From CBDDFQ01 sp965227035 (lineage in GTDB: Bacteria; Pseudomonadota; Gammaproteobacteria; Burkholderiales; Burkholderiaceae_C), in NCBI GenBank assembly GCA_965227035.1, contig OZ245724.1:3968001-4032000 (forward strand): a DNA stretch of 64,000 nucleotides, given 5' to 3'. The notes under the pieces were generated by a model. It was not told the origin of the DNA. It did no database searches and was given only the letters and a program-made list of their open reading frames with translations. Numbering within the stretch: the first letter of the stretch is position 1; every line of letters starts with the position of its first letter. This document shows, in pieces, positions 1 to 8,159 of this stretch. The translations under genes and the position numbers were made by a program.

Positions 1-88
1 GTCGGAAAATGCACAGCAGCCCGCTTTCGCCTAGCAACCAGTTAATCTTTATCTACCCGTCAACTTTTTATCCAGAAGACCAGACACC

Positions 89-1024
89 ATGAGCAAAATG
101 AAGATCGAAGGTTCGTTCGTCGCGATGATCACGCCGTTCAACCAGGATGGCACGACCGATTTCGCGGCATTCCGCGAACTGCTGAAGTTTCAGGAAGACA
201 ACGGCACCAAGGCAGTGCTCATCATGGGATCGACCGGCGAAGTATCGATGCTGTCGCAGGCGGAGCGCCACGCGATCATTGTCGAGACCGCCAAGATGAA
301 AACCGGCAAGATGAAATTCTTCTACGGTTGCACCGGCAACAACACCGACACCACGATCGACTACCTGCGTTTTGCCCATGCCAACGGTGCCGATGGCGCG
401 GTGCTTGCAGCCCCCGCCTACATCTGCGCGCCAGAGGCCGACATCACCGACTACTTCCTCGAAGTGGCCGATGCAACCGATCTGCCGCTCGGTCTTTACA
501 ACAATCCGCCGCGAGTCAAATCGGATCTGCACTGGGATCAGTTGCTGCGCATCTTCAAGCATCCCAACTACGTGGTGCACAAGGAATCGACAACCCGCGT
601 GGGACAGGTCGCTCAAGTGATTGCCGGACGCCCCGACGTGGCCGTGATGTGCTGCGATTCTCCCAACCTCGGGCTGGTCGTACCGACCATGAGCCTTGGC
701 GGTCACGGCACTGCCAACATGACGGGCAACATCGCACCTGCCGAAATGGCGCTGATCTCCAAGCCCTGGACTTCGCCTGAAGCGTCGGTGAGCTTTCGCG
801 ACGCCTACATCCGCAACCTGCCGATGCTTCACTACTCGTACTCGGCGATCAACCCGGTGTCGATCAAGTCGCTCATGAAGGCGGTCGGACTGCCGGCTGG
901 CAACTTGCGCAAGCCGCTCAAGGGCCTGGAAGGCGAGGCGCTCACCAAGGGTCTTCGCATCGTCAAGGAACTCGAACTCGACAAGAAATACGGCTGGAAC
1001 TCGCCCCAGTTGAAGGCCATCTGA
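89..1024 (+). CDS. DapA-family aldolase/lyase (dihydrodipicolinate synthase-like)
   Basis: This is a 311-residue (beta/alpha)8 class I aldolase/lyase of the DHDPS/N-acetylneuraminate lyase family, which makes or breaks C-C bonds next to a 2-oxo acid through a lysine Schiff base. The phosphate/carboxylate loop GSTGE is at residues 47-51, the catalytic tyrosine is Y137 in YNNPPR, and the Schiff-base lysine is K165 in the HKES context, so the core is intact. It opens an operon with an SDR, a Bug receptor and a DadA-like oxidoreductase, which argues for a catabolic lyase rather than lysine biosynthesis. The substrate cannot be read from the sequence. The family call is firm and the catabolic role is inferred. 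Confidence 0.88.
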   Translation: MSKMKIEGSFVAMITPFNQDGTTDFAAFRELLKFQEDNGTKAVLIMGSTGEVSMLSQAERHAIIVETAKMKTGKMKFFYGCTGNNTDTTIDYLRFAHANGADGAVLAAPAYICAPEADITDYFLEVADATDLPLGLYNNPPRVKSDLHWDQLLRIFKHPNYVVHKESTTRVGQVAQVIAGRPDVAVMCCDSPNLGLVVPTMSLGGHGTANMTGNIAPAEMALISKPWTSPEASVSFRDAYIRNLPMLHYSYSAINPVSIKSLMKAVGLPAGNLRKPLKGLEGEALTKGLRIVKELELDKKYGWNSPQLKAI

Positions 1025-1046
1025 ATCGCCGGGCAGGAGCAGCGAT

Positions 1047-1826
1047 ATGGATATGGGAATCACAGGCCGATCGGCGCTTCTGTTCGGCGCGAGCAAAGGC
1101 ATGGGTCGCGCATGTGCACAGCGGCTGTCGCAAGAGGGAGTCGATGTCGTCATCGCGGCGCGCACCGAAGCTACTTTGAAGCAGGCCGCTGATGAAATCT
1201 CGGCGGTGTCAGGGCGCGCGGTGCGCTACGTCGTCGCCGACATCACCACCGAAGCCGGACGCGATGCTGCGCTCGCAGCGTGCCCCGCACCCGACATCCT
1301 CGTGAACAACGCAGACGGCGCGCCTCCCGGTGATTTCCGCCAATGGACCACGGACGACTGGCACAAAGCCATCGACTCGATGATGCTCGGCCCGATCGAG
1401 ATGATGCGTCGCACGGTCGATGGAATGATGGAACGCCGCTTCGGGCGGATCGTCAACATCGTCTCGCGCAGCGTCAAGACGCCGCAACTGGAACTGGGCT
1501 TGTCCAACGGCGCGCGTTCCGGATTGGTCGGTTTCGTTGCCGGGCTGGCGCGTCAGACGGTTCGCCAGAACGTGACGATCAACAATCTGCTGCCCGGTGT
1601 GTTCGCGACCGATGCCCAACGACATCACATCAACGGCATGCTGGAGACCACCGGCAAGAGCTTCGATCAACTCTGGCAGGAGCGCGGCAGCAACAACCCT
1701 GCAGGCCGATTCGGCGAGGCCGACGAATTCGGAGCTTTGTGCGCCTTCATTTGCTCGGCGCACGCTGGCTACATTTGCGGACAGAACATCCTGATCGATG
1801 GAGCTGCCTACCCGGGCACGTTCTAA
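1047..1826 (+). CDS. Divergent SDR-family protein lacking the YxxxK catalytic pair
   Basis: This is a 259-residue Rossmann-fold short-chain dehydrogenase/reductase. The cofactor turn appears as FGASKGMG at residues 13-20 and the NNA-type motif as VNNAD near residue 89. The catalytic serine position is S140, but where Tyr and Lys should follow there is S153 and R157 (SNGAR). This substitution occurs in a divergent SDR subfamily, so the protein may have altered chemistry or be non-catalytic. It starts 22 bases after the DapA-like gene and belongs to the same operon. The fold is certain and activity is doubtful. Confidence 0.85.
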   Translation: MDMGITGRSALLFGASKGMGRACAQRLSQEGVDVVIAARTEATLKQAADEISAVSGRAVRYVVADITTEAGRDAALAACPAPDILVNNADGAPPGDFRQWTTDDWHKAIDSMMLGPIEMMRRTVDGMMERRFGRIVNIVSRSVKTPQLELGLSNGARSGLVGFVAGLARQTVRQNVTINNLLPGVFATDAQRHHINGMLETTGKSFDQLWQERGSNNPAGRFGEADEFGALCAFICSAHAGYICGQNILIDGAAYPGTF

Positions 1827-1899
1827 TTCGGCAGGCTAAGAATAAAACAGAGATTCAACGGGACATCAGTGCTTTTTTCTCTAATTTGTTGAGGTCACC

Positions 1900-2934
1900 A
1901 TGAACATGCTTTCCCCCAGGTTTCGCGGCTCTGCGCTGTCTGCTTGCGCCGTCCTTGTTTCAGCCCTGTCTGCTCTCTCCGCCCCCCTTGCGGCACATGC
2001 GCAGGCACAAGCTCAAGCACCGTCGGACTATCCCTCACGCACCATTACTATCGTGGTGCCCTATCCTCCAGGCGGCTCGGTCGATGGCGTCGCCCGTACT
2101 TTTGCGGACATGCTTCGCGAGGAACTGAAACAATCGATCGTGGTGGACAACCGCGCAGGGGCGTCCGGCATGATCGGCGCCAGCACGGTTGCCAGAGCTG
2201 CGCCGGACGGCTACACGCTCTACATCAACGCGTCGATTCACAGCATCAATCCGCTGCTCTACGCAAAAACAATCAAGTACGACGCGGTTAAAGACTTCAC
2301 CGCCATCGGCATGCTGGCGCAAGGCGCTTTGATTTTCAGCGTCAACCCGCAGGTGCCCGCGAAAACCGTCAGCGAGCTCATCACCGTGGTCAAGCAGCGC
2401 CCCGACAGCTACAGCTTTGCGACCACCGGCTACGGTTCCGCAAGCCACCTGGGCATTGCGCAATTCATGTACGAGAGCGGCATCACCCAACTCAACGTTC
2501 CCATCGTTTTGTACAAGGGAGGCGGACCGGCGCTAGCCGACCTGATGGGCGGTCAGGTGCATGCGCTCATGGACCCGATGCTCTCGTCGCTACCCTTCGT
2601 GAAGGGCGGCAAGATGCGTGCGATTGCGGTCACCGGCCGCGAAAGAAGCCCGCTGCTGCCTGACGTTCCTACCATGCGCGAATCGGGCGTCAAGGACTTC
2701 GAGCTCTATTCCTGGTACGGACTCTGGGGCCCCGCAAAAATGCCCCCTGCCATTACCAAACGCCTTGAAGCAGCATCCGCCAAGATCATGGGATCTGCCG
2801 AGATGAAAGCCAAGCTGGCATCGCTCGGCTTCGAGTCCAGCTACAGAAACTCTGGCGATTTCAGCAAGTTCATCGAGGTCGAAACGAAGCGCTATCAGGG
2901 CGTCATCGACGCTGCACACATTACCGTGGAATAA
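1900..2934 (+). CDS. Tripartite tricarboxylate transporter (Bug/TctC-family) receptor
   Basis: This 344-residue periplasmic solute-binding protein belongs to the Bug family, whose members bind small carboxylates. An N-terminal signal peptide ends near the AHAQA stretch around residue 35. Family signatures are visible: the VVPYPPGGSVDG loop after the mature N terminus, VVDNRAGASG, and APDGYTLY. A GAGG ribosome site precedes the ATG. No TctA or TctB membrane subunit is nearby, so the receptor is either shared with a distant permease or acts as a sensor. Its place between the SDR and the DadA-like gene suggests that it binds the substrate of this operon. Confidence 0.92.
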   Translation: MNMLSPRFRGSALSACAVLVSALSALSAPLAAHAQAQAQAPSDYPSRTITIVVPYPPGGSVDGVARTFADMLREELKQSIVVDNRAGASGMIGASTVARAAPDGYTLYINASIHSINPLLYAKTIKYDAVKDFTAIGMLAQGALIFSVNPQVPAKTVSELITVVKQRPDSYSFATTGYGSASHLGIAQFMYESGITQLNVPIVLYKGGGPALADLMGGQVHALMDPMLSSLPFVKGGKMRAIAVTGRERSPLLPDVPTMRESGVKDFELYSWYGLWGPAKMPPAITKRLEAASAKIMGSAEMKAKLASLGFESSYRNSGDFSKFIEVETKRYQGVIDAAHITVE

Positions 2935-2938
2935 AGCG

Positions 2939-4219
2939 ATGCGCGTGCTGGTGCTCGGGGCTGGAGTCGTTGGAGTCACGACTGCGTATTACCTCTGGCG
3001 CGATGGCCATGAGGTGACCGTGCTGGATCGGCGAGAGGCCGCCGGCATGGAGACGAGCTTCGGCAATGCCGGCGGACTTTGCCCTAGTTTTGCTGGTCCC
3101 TGGGCAGCTCCCGGCATGATCGGCAAGGTGCTGAAAATGGCGCTGCAAGCGGACTCGCCGATCAAGTTCTCGCTCTGGCCAGACCCCGAAAGATTGCGCT
3201 GGATACTCGAGTGGGCCAATAACTGCAACGTGTCCCGATTCAGCGCCAACAAGGCTCGCATGCAGTCGGTCGCTCACTACAGCATCAAATGCCTTCGCGC
3301 ATTGTCGGAAGAGGCTGGGTTGCACGATTTCGACTTTCACGCGGATGGCGTGCTTCAAATTTTTCGCACGGCGCAGGAGCTGGAAATGGGGCGGTTATCG
3401 GCCCGCACGCTCGAGTCGCTTGGCATCCCCTGGCAACTTTTGACGACGGCCGAGGCCTGCGCCATGGAGCCCACCTTAGCCGCGTCTGCATCGACCATGA
3501 CAGGCGCCCTCAAGCTGCCCGCCGATGCCTCTGGCGACAGTCACAAGTTTTGCACTGGGCTTGCAGCGTATCTGGAGGAACGCGGCGTGGATTTTCGATA
3601 CGGCGTGTCGGTCGAGTCGCTGCAGCGTGATGGGCGCGAGATCAGCGGCGTAGACATCACGGGTGTGGACGGCGGCGAAACCGAATCGCTGAAGGCCGAT
3701 GCATATGTGGTTGCGCTCGGCAGCTTTGCGCCGGCGCTTTTGCGTCCGCTCGGTCTGCGCTTGCCCGTGTACCCGCTGAAGGGCTACTCCATCACGGTGC
3801 CCATCGTCGACGATGCCGTCATTCCTCATGTTTCGATAATGGATGAGCACTCCAAAATCATGGTGTCCCGCCTCGGAGATCGCATACGCGTCGCCGGCAT
3901 GGCCGAACTGGTCGGACATGACCAGAGCGTGCGTGACGACCGATGCGCTCTGCTCACAAGACTCACGCGCGAACTATTGCCGACAGGACTCGATTTCAGC
4001 AGGTCGACTTACTGGGCCGGTCTGCGTCCCATGACGCCCGACGGTCCGGCAGTCCTCGGACCCACGAAAATAGGCAAGCTTTTCCTCAACGCAGGCCACG
4101 GATCCAATGGCTGGACTCAGGCATGCGGCACTAGCCGTGTCGTTGCCGATTTGATCGCGGGCAGAACGCCCGAAATCAGTACCGAAGGTCTGACCGGGCA
4201 CCGCTTCGGGCTGACTTAG
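2939..4219 (+). CDS. DadA-like FAD-dependent D-amino-acid/amine dehydrogenase
   Basis: This 426-residue flavoprotein belongs to the DAO/DadA family. The N-terminal dinucleotide fold carries GAGVVG at residues 7-12, followed by an acidic turn at about residue 31 and the second FAD motif around ETSFGNAG. The C terminus has GLRPMTPDGPAVLG and the NAGHGSNGW flavin contact, both typical of DadA-type enzymes that oxidise D-amino acids or related amines to 2-oxo acids. The start lies four bases after the Bug receptor stop, so the genes are co-transcribed. With the DapA-like lyase upstream, an amino or imino acid route is plausible. The exact substrate is unknown. Confidence 0.87.
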   Translation: MRVLVLGAGVVGVTTAYYLWRDGHEVTVLDRREAAGMETSFGNAGGLCPSFAGPWAAPGMIGKVLKMALQADSPIKFSLWPDPERLRWILEWANNCNVSRFSANKARMQSVAHYSIKCLRALSEEAGLHDFDFHADGVLQIFRTAQELEMGRLSARTLESLGIPWQLLTTAEACAMEPTLAASASTMTGALKLPADASGDSHKFCTGLAAYLEERGVDFRYGVSVESLQRDGREISGVDITGVDGGETESLKADAYVVALGSFAPALLRPLGLRLPVYPLKGYSITVPIVDDAVIPHVSIMDEHSKIMVSRLGDRIRVAGMAELVGHDQSVRDDRCALLTRLTRELLPTGLDFSRSTYWAGLRPMTPDGPAVLGPTKIGKLFLNAGHGSNGWTQACGTSRVVADLIAGRTPEISTEGLTGHRFGLT

Positions 4220-4263
4220 GCGTGTAGTGCCAGGAGTGAAGTCCCAACAGTGAAAGTCGCAGA

Positions 4264-4293
4264 AAAGCCCGCTGACTGACGTGAGCGGGCTTT
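4264..4293 (+). terminator. Hairpin terminator after the DapA/SDR/Bug/DadA operon
   Basis: A perfect 10-base inverted repeat, AAAGCCCGCT and AGCGGGCTTT, is separated by a 10-base loop about 45 bases after the DadA-like stop. The T-rich 3' arm continues into TTTCTG. It also lies downstream of the convergent small gene that ends at 4351, so it could act in both directions. Confidence 0.8.
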
Positions 4294-4350
4294 CTGCTAT
4301 CGACCCGTCGAATGGGTCGATTCCGAGTCGATTGCGAAAGGTCGAAGGAC

Positions 4351-4740
4351 TTAGCCCTTCATAGCCTTCTTGGCGTTGTCGTGTTCCATCTTGGCGGAAT
4401 TCTTGCAGGTCTTTTCTGCATCGCCCTTTTGATCTTCACATTTTTCCTTGGCGATGTCGTATGCAGAGTCGGCCTTCACGGTCGAGACCTTCTTCATGTT
4501 CTTGTCGCTGGGCTTGTAGCCTTGTTCGAGTTCTGCCTTGGCGATGTTTTCCTTGCCCTTGGCCTCTTTCATGCAGACGTCCTTGGCGTTGTCCTTCATG
4601 GCGTCGCAAGCCTGTTTGTCGGACTTGTAGGTTGCTTCGATCTTGTCTTTTGCGACCTTGTATTCGTCCTTGGTCATTGCAGAGACAGAGCCGCATGCAA
4701 AGGCGGCCATGAGAGCGATAGTTGCGATGTTGTATTTCAT
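4351..4740 (-). CDS. Small exported lysine-rich protein of unknown function
   Basis: The ATG at 4740 follows an AGGAG ribosome site and gives a 129-residue protein. A clean signal peptide of about 20 residues ends at SVSA. The mature part is very rich in Lys, Glu, Asp and Ala with four spaced cysteines in CxxxK-type helical stretches, and it looks like a helical periplasmic protein. Similar short exported proteins are common in Burkholderiales without a known role. A longer reading frame begins at 4839, but it lacks a ribosome site and would bury the signal peptide. It is transcribed away from the divergent aldolase gene at 5038. Confidence 0.8.
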   Translation of the reverse strand: MKYNIATIALMAAFACGSVSAMTKDEYKVAKDKIEATYKSDKQACDAMKDNAKDVCMKEAKGKENIAKAELEQGYKPSDKNMKKVSTVKADSAYDIAKEKCEDQKGDAEKTCKNSAKMEHDNAKKAMKG

Positions 4741-4814
4741 TTGAGATCTCCTGTGGATGTGGTTGAGTACGGAGTGATTCTTTGAAGTTGTGAATCTCGT
4801 GCACGTAGGCCAAT

Positions 4815-4826
4815 GCCGCATGCGGC
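4815..4826. repeat. Perfect GC palindrome in divergent intergenic region
   Basis: GCCGCATGCGGC is a perfect 12-base palindrome in the 297-base intergenic region (4741-5037) between the small exported protein and the variant DapA gene. It may be a regulator site or a chance GC palindrome. No other gene was seen in this stretch. Confidence 0.35.
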
Positions 4827-4958
4827 GGTAGGCTTTCATTGAATCCGCTCGACCATTGGGAACTTATCGCCTGAAGAGAGGGTGAACTGAAATGCAATTG
4901 AAAGCTTATTCAGAAAGTAAATCGATAGATGGCCAATTTATTTGCGTTTGTATTGCTG

Positions 4959-4989
4959 GTTCACTATCTGTCTAATTCAGATACAGAAC
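4959..4989. promoter_or_regulatory. Imperfect dyad, candidate operator upstream of the variant DapA gene
   Basis: Two 12-base arms, GTTCACTATCTG (4959-4970) and CAGATACAGAAC (4978-4989), match at 10 of 12 positions as an inverted repeat around a 7-base centre. The dyad sits about 50 bases upstream of the ATG at 5038. Its size fits a dimeric repressor or activator. No regulator gene lies next to it, so the protein partner is unknown. Confidence 0.5.
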
Positions 4990-5037
4990 TACTTCATTCA
5001 TCGCCCAAGGCGAAGTAAGGCAGAGGACAGAGGACAC

Positions 5038-5997
5038 ATGGACTACAAAAAAGAAGACGCCAAGGCGTTTGCTAAAAAGCATTTCGTCGGCGTGTGGGCC
5101 GCATTGCTCACGCCTTTCAATGCCGACGGCAGCTTCGACGAAGCCGGCTTCAAGCGCAACGTGAACCATTGGGTGGGTGATCTTCAACTTGGCGGCATGT
5201 TCGTCAACGGTAAGCAGGGCGAGTTCTTCTCGATGACCCTGGCCGAGCGCAAGCGCAGCTTCGAAATCGCTGCAGAACTGGCGCACGGGCGCTCACGTAC
5301 GGTCATGTCCTGCTCCGACGCCAACCTCGACACGGTGATGGAACTCGCGAAGCACGCGCAGTCCGTCGGCGCCGACTGGATCGTCGTGCATAGCCCCGTT
5401 TTCTATTTCGGCGCAGACACCGAGGAAACCATCTACGAGTACTACAAGTACCTGTGCGACAACCTCGACATCGGCATTGCCATGTGGAATCACCCCGACT
5501 GCGGATACGTCATGAGCCCTCAGCTTTGCGCGCGCATTGCCGAGCTGCCGAACATCGTTGCCATCAAGTACAGCGTCGATCGCGCCCTGTATGTGGAGCT
5601 GACGAAACTGGTCGGCGAAAAAATTCAGGTGAGCACTGCGTCGGAAGACGAATGGTTCGAAAACATCGTCGAACTCGGATGGCGTCTGTATCTTTGCTCA
5701 ACGCCTCCGCTGCTCCTGCAGACTGCGGTCGACAGACGCATTCACGATTACACGCAGCTCGCTTTCGCAGGCGATATTGCGCGAGCCAAGGAAGTGCGCG
5801 ACAGCCTGAATCCGGCTCGCGACGCGTTCAAGAAAGGTCGTGCCGTCGGCAAGCCGCAGGCGTACAGCAAATACTGGCTGGAGTTGCTGGGGCAGGTGGG
5901 TGGGCCGGTTCGTCGTCCCTTGCTTCAGTTGACCGACAACGAAAAAGCGCTGGCCCGCGAGATGTTCGCGCAAAGCGGCATCCGGCTGGCTGATTGA
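5038..5997 (+). CDS. DapA-family protein with substituted catalytic tyrosine
   Basis: This 319-residue DHDPS/NAL-superfamily protein starts at the ATG at 5038, after the purine-rich AGAGGAC. An in-frame ATG at 4942 would add an implausible leader and cover the upstream dyad. The Schiff-base lysine is K177 in AIKYS. The usual GTTGE loop reads GKQGE (58-62), and the catalytic Tyr of YNxP is a tryptophan, W150 in MWNHPDCG. The Lys chemistry may therefore be kept with a different proton relay, as in aldolase/hydratase-aldolase relatives. It leads the set with 3-hydroxyanthranilate dioxygenase and an aldehyde dehydrogenase. Confidence 0.85.
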   Translation: MDYKKEDAKAFAKKHFVGVWAALLTPFNADGSFDEAGFKRNVNHWVGDLQLGGMFVNGKQGEFFSMTLAERKRSFEIAAELAHGRSRTVMSCSDANLDTVMELAKHAQSVGADWIVVHSPVFYFGADTEETIYEYYKYLCDNLDIGIAMWNHPDCGYVMSPQLCARIAELPNIVAIKYSVDRALYVELTKLVGEKIQVSTASEDEWFENIVELGWRLYLCSTPPLLLQTAVDRRIHDYTQLAFAGDIARAKEVRDSLNPARDAFKKGRAVGKPQAYSKYWLELLGQVGGPVRRPLLQLTDNEKALAREMFAQSGIRLAD

Positions 5998-6040
5998 TCG
6001 GCTCCCGCCAAATCGAAATCGCAAGAACGAAGGAGCCGAC

Positions 6041-6655
6041 ATGTTGAAGTACGGATACCCGCTCAACTTCTCCAAGTGGACGAAGGATCACGAAAAGGAG
6101 CTCGCTCCTCCGGTAGGAAACCAACAGATATGGGGTGGCTCCGATCTGATTTGCACCGTCGTTGGCGGACCGAACCATCGCTCGGATTTTCACGACGATC
6201 CTCTCGAAGAGTTCTTTCATCAGACTGTCGGCACCGCGTACATCCTGATCTGGGATCGCGGACAGTACGAGCGGATCACGCTGAACGAAGGCGACATCTT
6301 TTTGCTGCCGCCGCATGTGCTGCATTCGCCGCAGCGTCCTCAACCCGCAAGCCGTTGCACGGTCATAGAGCGCGATCGTTCGACAGGCGACAAGGACGCG
6401 TTTCAGTGGAACTGCGCTCACTGCGGCAACATGGTGGCCAGGCACGAGTTGCAACTCAAAAGCATCGTGACCGATCTGCCCGTCGTCTTCAACAATTTCT
6501 ACGGCAGCACCGACGAAGAACGCACCTGTACTTCGTGCGGCACCGTGCATCCGGGCAAGCAATGGCAGGCCTGGCATGCGCAACTGAACGAAGCGCATCC
6601 GGCAGTCGCTATCCCGCATCCGAACGAAGCGTTGGCCAATTCGCCGATCAAATAA
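6041..6655 (+). CDS. nbaC: 3-hydroxyanthranilate 3,4-dioxygenase
   Basis: This 204-residue cupin dioxygenase opens the ring of 3-hydroxyanthranilate to 2-amino-3-carboxymuconate semialdehyde. The iron ligands H51, E57 and H95 and the substrate-contact residues R47, R99 and E110 fall at the numbering known for the bacterial enzyme, within GGPNHRSDFHDDPLEEFF and LLPPHVLHSPQRP. A rubredoxin-like C-terminal site is present as C125/C128 and C163/C166. It is about 30 residues longer at the C terminus than the well-studied bacterial enzyme. A good ribosome site (AAGGAG) precedes the ATG. No decarboxylase follows directly, so a related aminophenol-type substrate is possible. Confidence 0.88.
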   Translation: MLKYGYPLNFSKWTKDHEKELAPPVGNQQIWGGSDLICTVVGGPNHRSDFHDDPLEEFFHQTVGTAYILIWDRGQYERITLNEGDIFLLPPHVLHSPQRPQPASRCTVIERDRSTGDKDAFQWNCAHCGNMVARHELQLKSIVTDLPVVFNNFYGSTDEERTCTSCGTVHPGKQWQAWHAQLNEAHPAVAIPHPNEALANSPIK

Positions 6656-6679
6656 CCGAACGATATTTTCGAGAACTAC

Positions 6680-8113
6680 ATGCCTTCCTATCCAGAACTG
6701 AAGCTCTACATCGGCGGCGAGTGGCGCACTGCGTCGGACACGATGCCTGTCGTCAACCCGTCGGATGAATCGGTGCTCGGCGCCCTCCCTGTGGTGCGTA
6801 CATCCGATCTGGATGACGCGATCACCGCTGCGCAAAAGGGTCTGAAAATCTGGAGTGCCACCGCGCCGCGCAAGCGCGCTGAAATCATGCTGCGAGCTGC
6901 GATGCTCATGCGTGAGCGCAATGAAGAAATCGCATTCGCTATTTCATCTGAGCTCGGCAAGCCGATTCGCCAGGCGCGCATGGAAGTGATTCGCGGCGCT
7001 GAATTTTTCGAGTGGGATGCCGGCGAAGGACAGCGCATGTACGGCAACACGATTCCTAGCGAGCCCGGCATTCGGTACATGACGGTGCATCAGCCCATTG
7101 GCATGGTCGCAGCATTCTCGCCGTGGAATTTTCCGATGAGCCAACCAGCTCGCAAGGTGGCTGGCGCACTGGCATCGGGATGCTCGGTCATCCTGAAGGC
7201 CGCAGAAGAAACTCCAGGCGGCGCGATTCATATTGCGCAGGCATTTCACGACGCAGGTTTGCCTGCAGGTGTGCTGAACCTGGTGTTCGGTGTGCCTTCG
7301 CACATTTCCAGTTACCTGATCCCCAAAGACGAAACCCGATTGATCGCATTCACAGGATCGACGTCTGTGGGCCGTCACCTCACCGGCATCGCCGCGCAGC
7401 ACGGCAAGCCGGTGCTCATGGAGCTTGGCGGGCACGCACCGGTCATCGTTTGCGACGACGTCGATCCGGTCAAGGCAGGTGTCTTGTCGGCCAGCCGCAA
7501 GCTGCGCAACTCGGGTCAGGTGTGCACATCGCCCACTCGCTTTTTCGTTCACGAGAACGTGTTCGACAAGTTCGTCGACTCGTTTGCCAAACACGCCAGG
7601 TCGACCGTGGTCGGACGCGCACTCGACGAAACGACCGACATGGGGCCGGTTGCGAATTCGCGCCGAATCGAAGCACTCACCATGTTCGCAGACGATGCGG
7701 CATCGAAGGGCGCCCGCATGCTGACCGGCGGCAAACGGATGCCCAGCAAAGGCTATTTCTTCGAGCCCACGGTTATGGCGAACGTGCCCGACGACGCACG
7801 CGTGATGAACGAAGAACCCTTCGGCCCGATGGCGATCATCAATCCCGTGAAGTCGCTCGAAGAGGCGATTGCCAAGGCCAACTCGCTGCCGTATGGATTG
7901 GCCGCCTATGGCCTCACCCATTCCGCAGCGAACGTCGACAGGATGATCGATGGCGTGGAGGCCGGCAACCTGTCGATCAACACGCTGGAAGCATCGGTTG
8001 CAGAGACGCCCTTCGGTGGCGTGAAGGCCAGCGGATTCGGTCGTGAAGGCGGTGCCGAAGGTTTGCTGCACTACACCATCGTGAAAACGGTTTCGCACAA
8101 GATGGAGCTCTGA
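6680..8113 (+). CDS. NAD(P)-dependent aldehyde dehydrogenase
   Basis: This 477-residue aldehyde dehydrogenase is full length for the superfamily. N150 in PWNFP, E248 in LELGGHAP and the nucleophile C282 in NSGQVCTSPTRF are all present, with the cofactor motif FTGSTSVG near residue 225. It resembles the succinate-semialdehyde/aminomuconate-semialdehyde branch by overall motif pattern. It lies 24 bases after the ring-cleavage dioxygenase, so oxidation of the semialdehyde ring-cleavage product, or of an aldehyde released by the DapA-like enzyme, is the natural inference. Confidence 0.9.
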   Translation: MPSYPELKLYIGGEWRTASDTMPVVNPSDESVLGALPVVRTSDLDDAITAAQKGLKIWSATAPRKRAEIMLRAAMLMRERNEEIAFAISSELGKPIRQARMEVIRGAEFFEWDAGEGQRMYGNTIPSEPGIRYMTVHQPIGMVAAFSPWNFPMSQPARKVAGALASGCSVILKAAEETPGGAIHIAQAFHDAGLPAGVLNLVFGVPSHISSYLIPKDETRLIAFTGSTSVGRHLTGIAAQHGKPVLMELGGHAPVIVCDDVDPVKAGVLSASRKLRNSGQVCTSPTRFFVHENVFDKFVDSFAKHARSTVVGRALDETTDMGPVANSRRIEALTMFADDAASKGARMLTGGKRMPSKGYFFEPTVMANVPDDARVMNEEPFGPMAIINPVKSLEEAIAKANSLPYGLAAYGLTHSAANVDRMIDGVEAGNLSINTLEASVAETPFGGVKASGFGREGGAEGLLHYTIVKTVSHKMEL

Positions 8114-8159
8114 TCGGGCATAGTGCTCAGCATCACCTCAATCGTTTCGAAGGCGTCGC

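Noticed and set aside
4942..5037. Upstream in-frame start for the variant DapA gene
   Set aside because: It would run through the dyad at 4959-4989 and add 32 residues unlike the family, whereas the ATG at 5038 has a purine-rich ribosome site.
6944..8098. Minus-strand frame opposite the aldehyde dehydrogenase
   Set aside because: All ALDH catalytic motifs are on the plus strand; the minus frame is a shadow.
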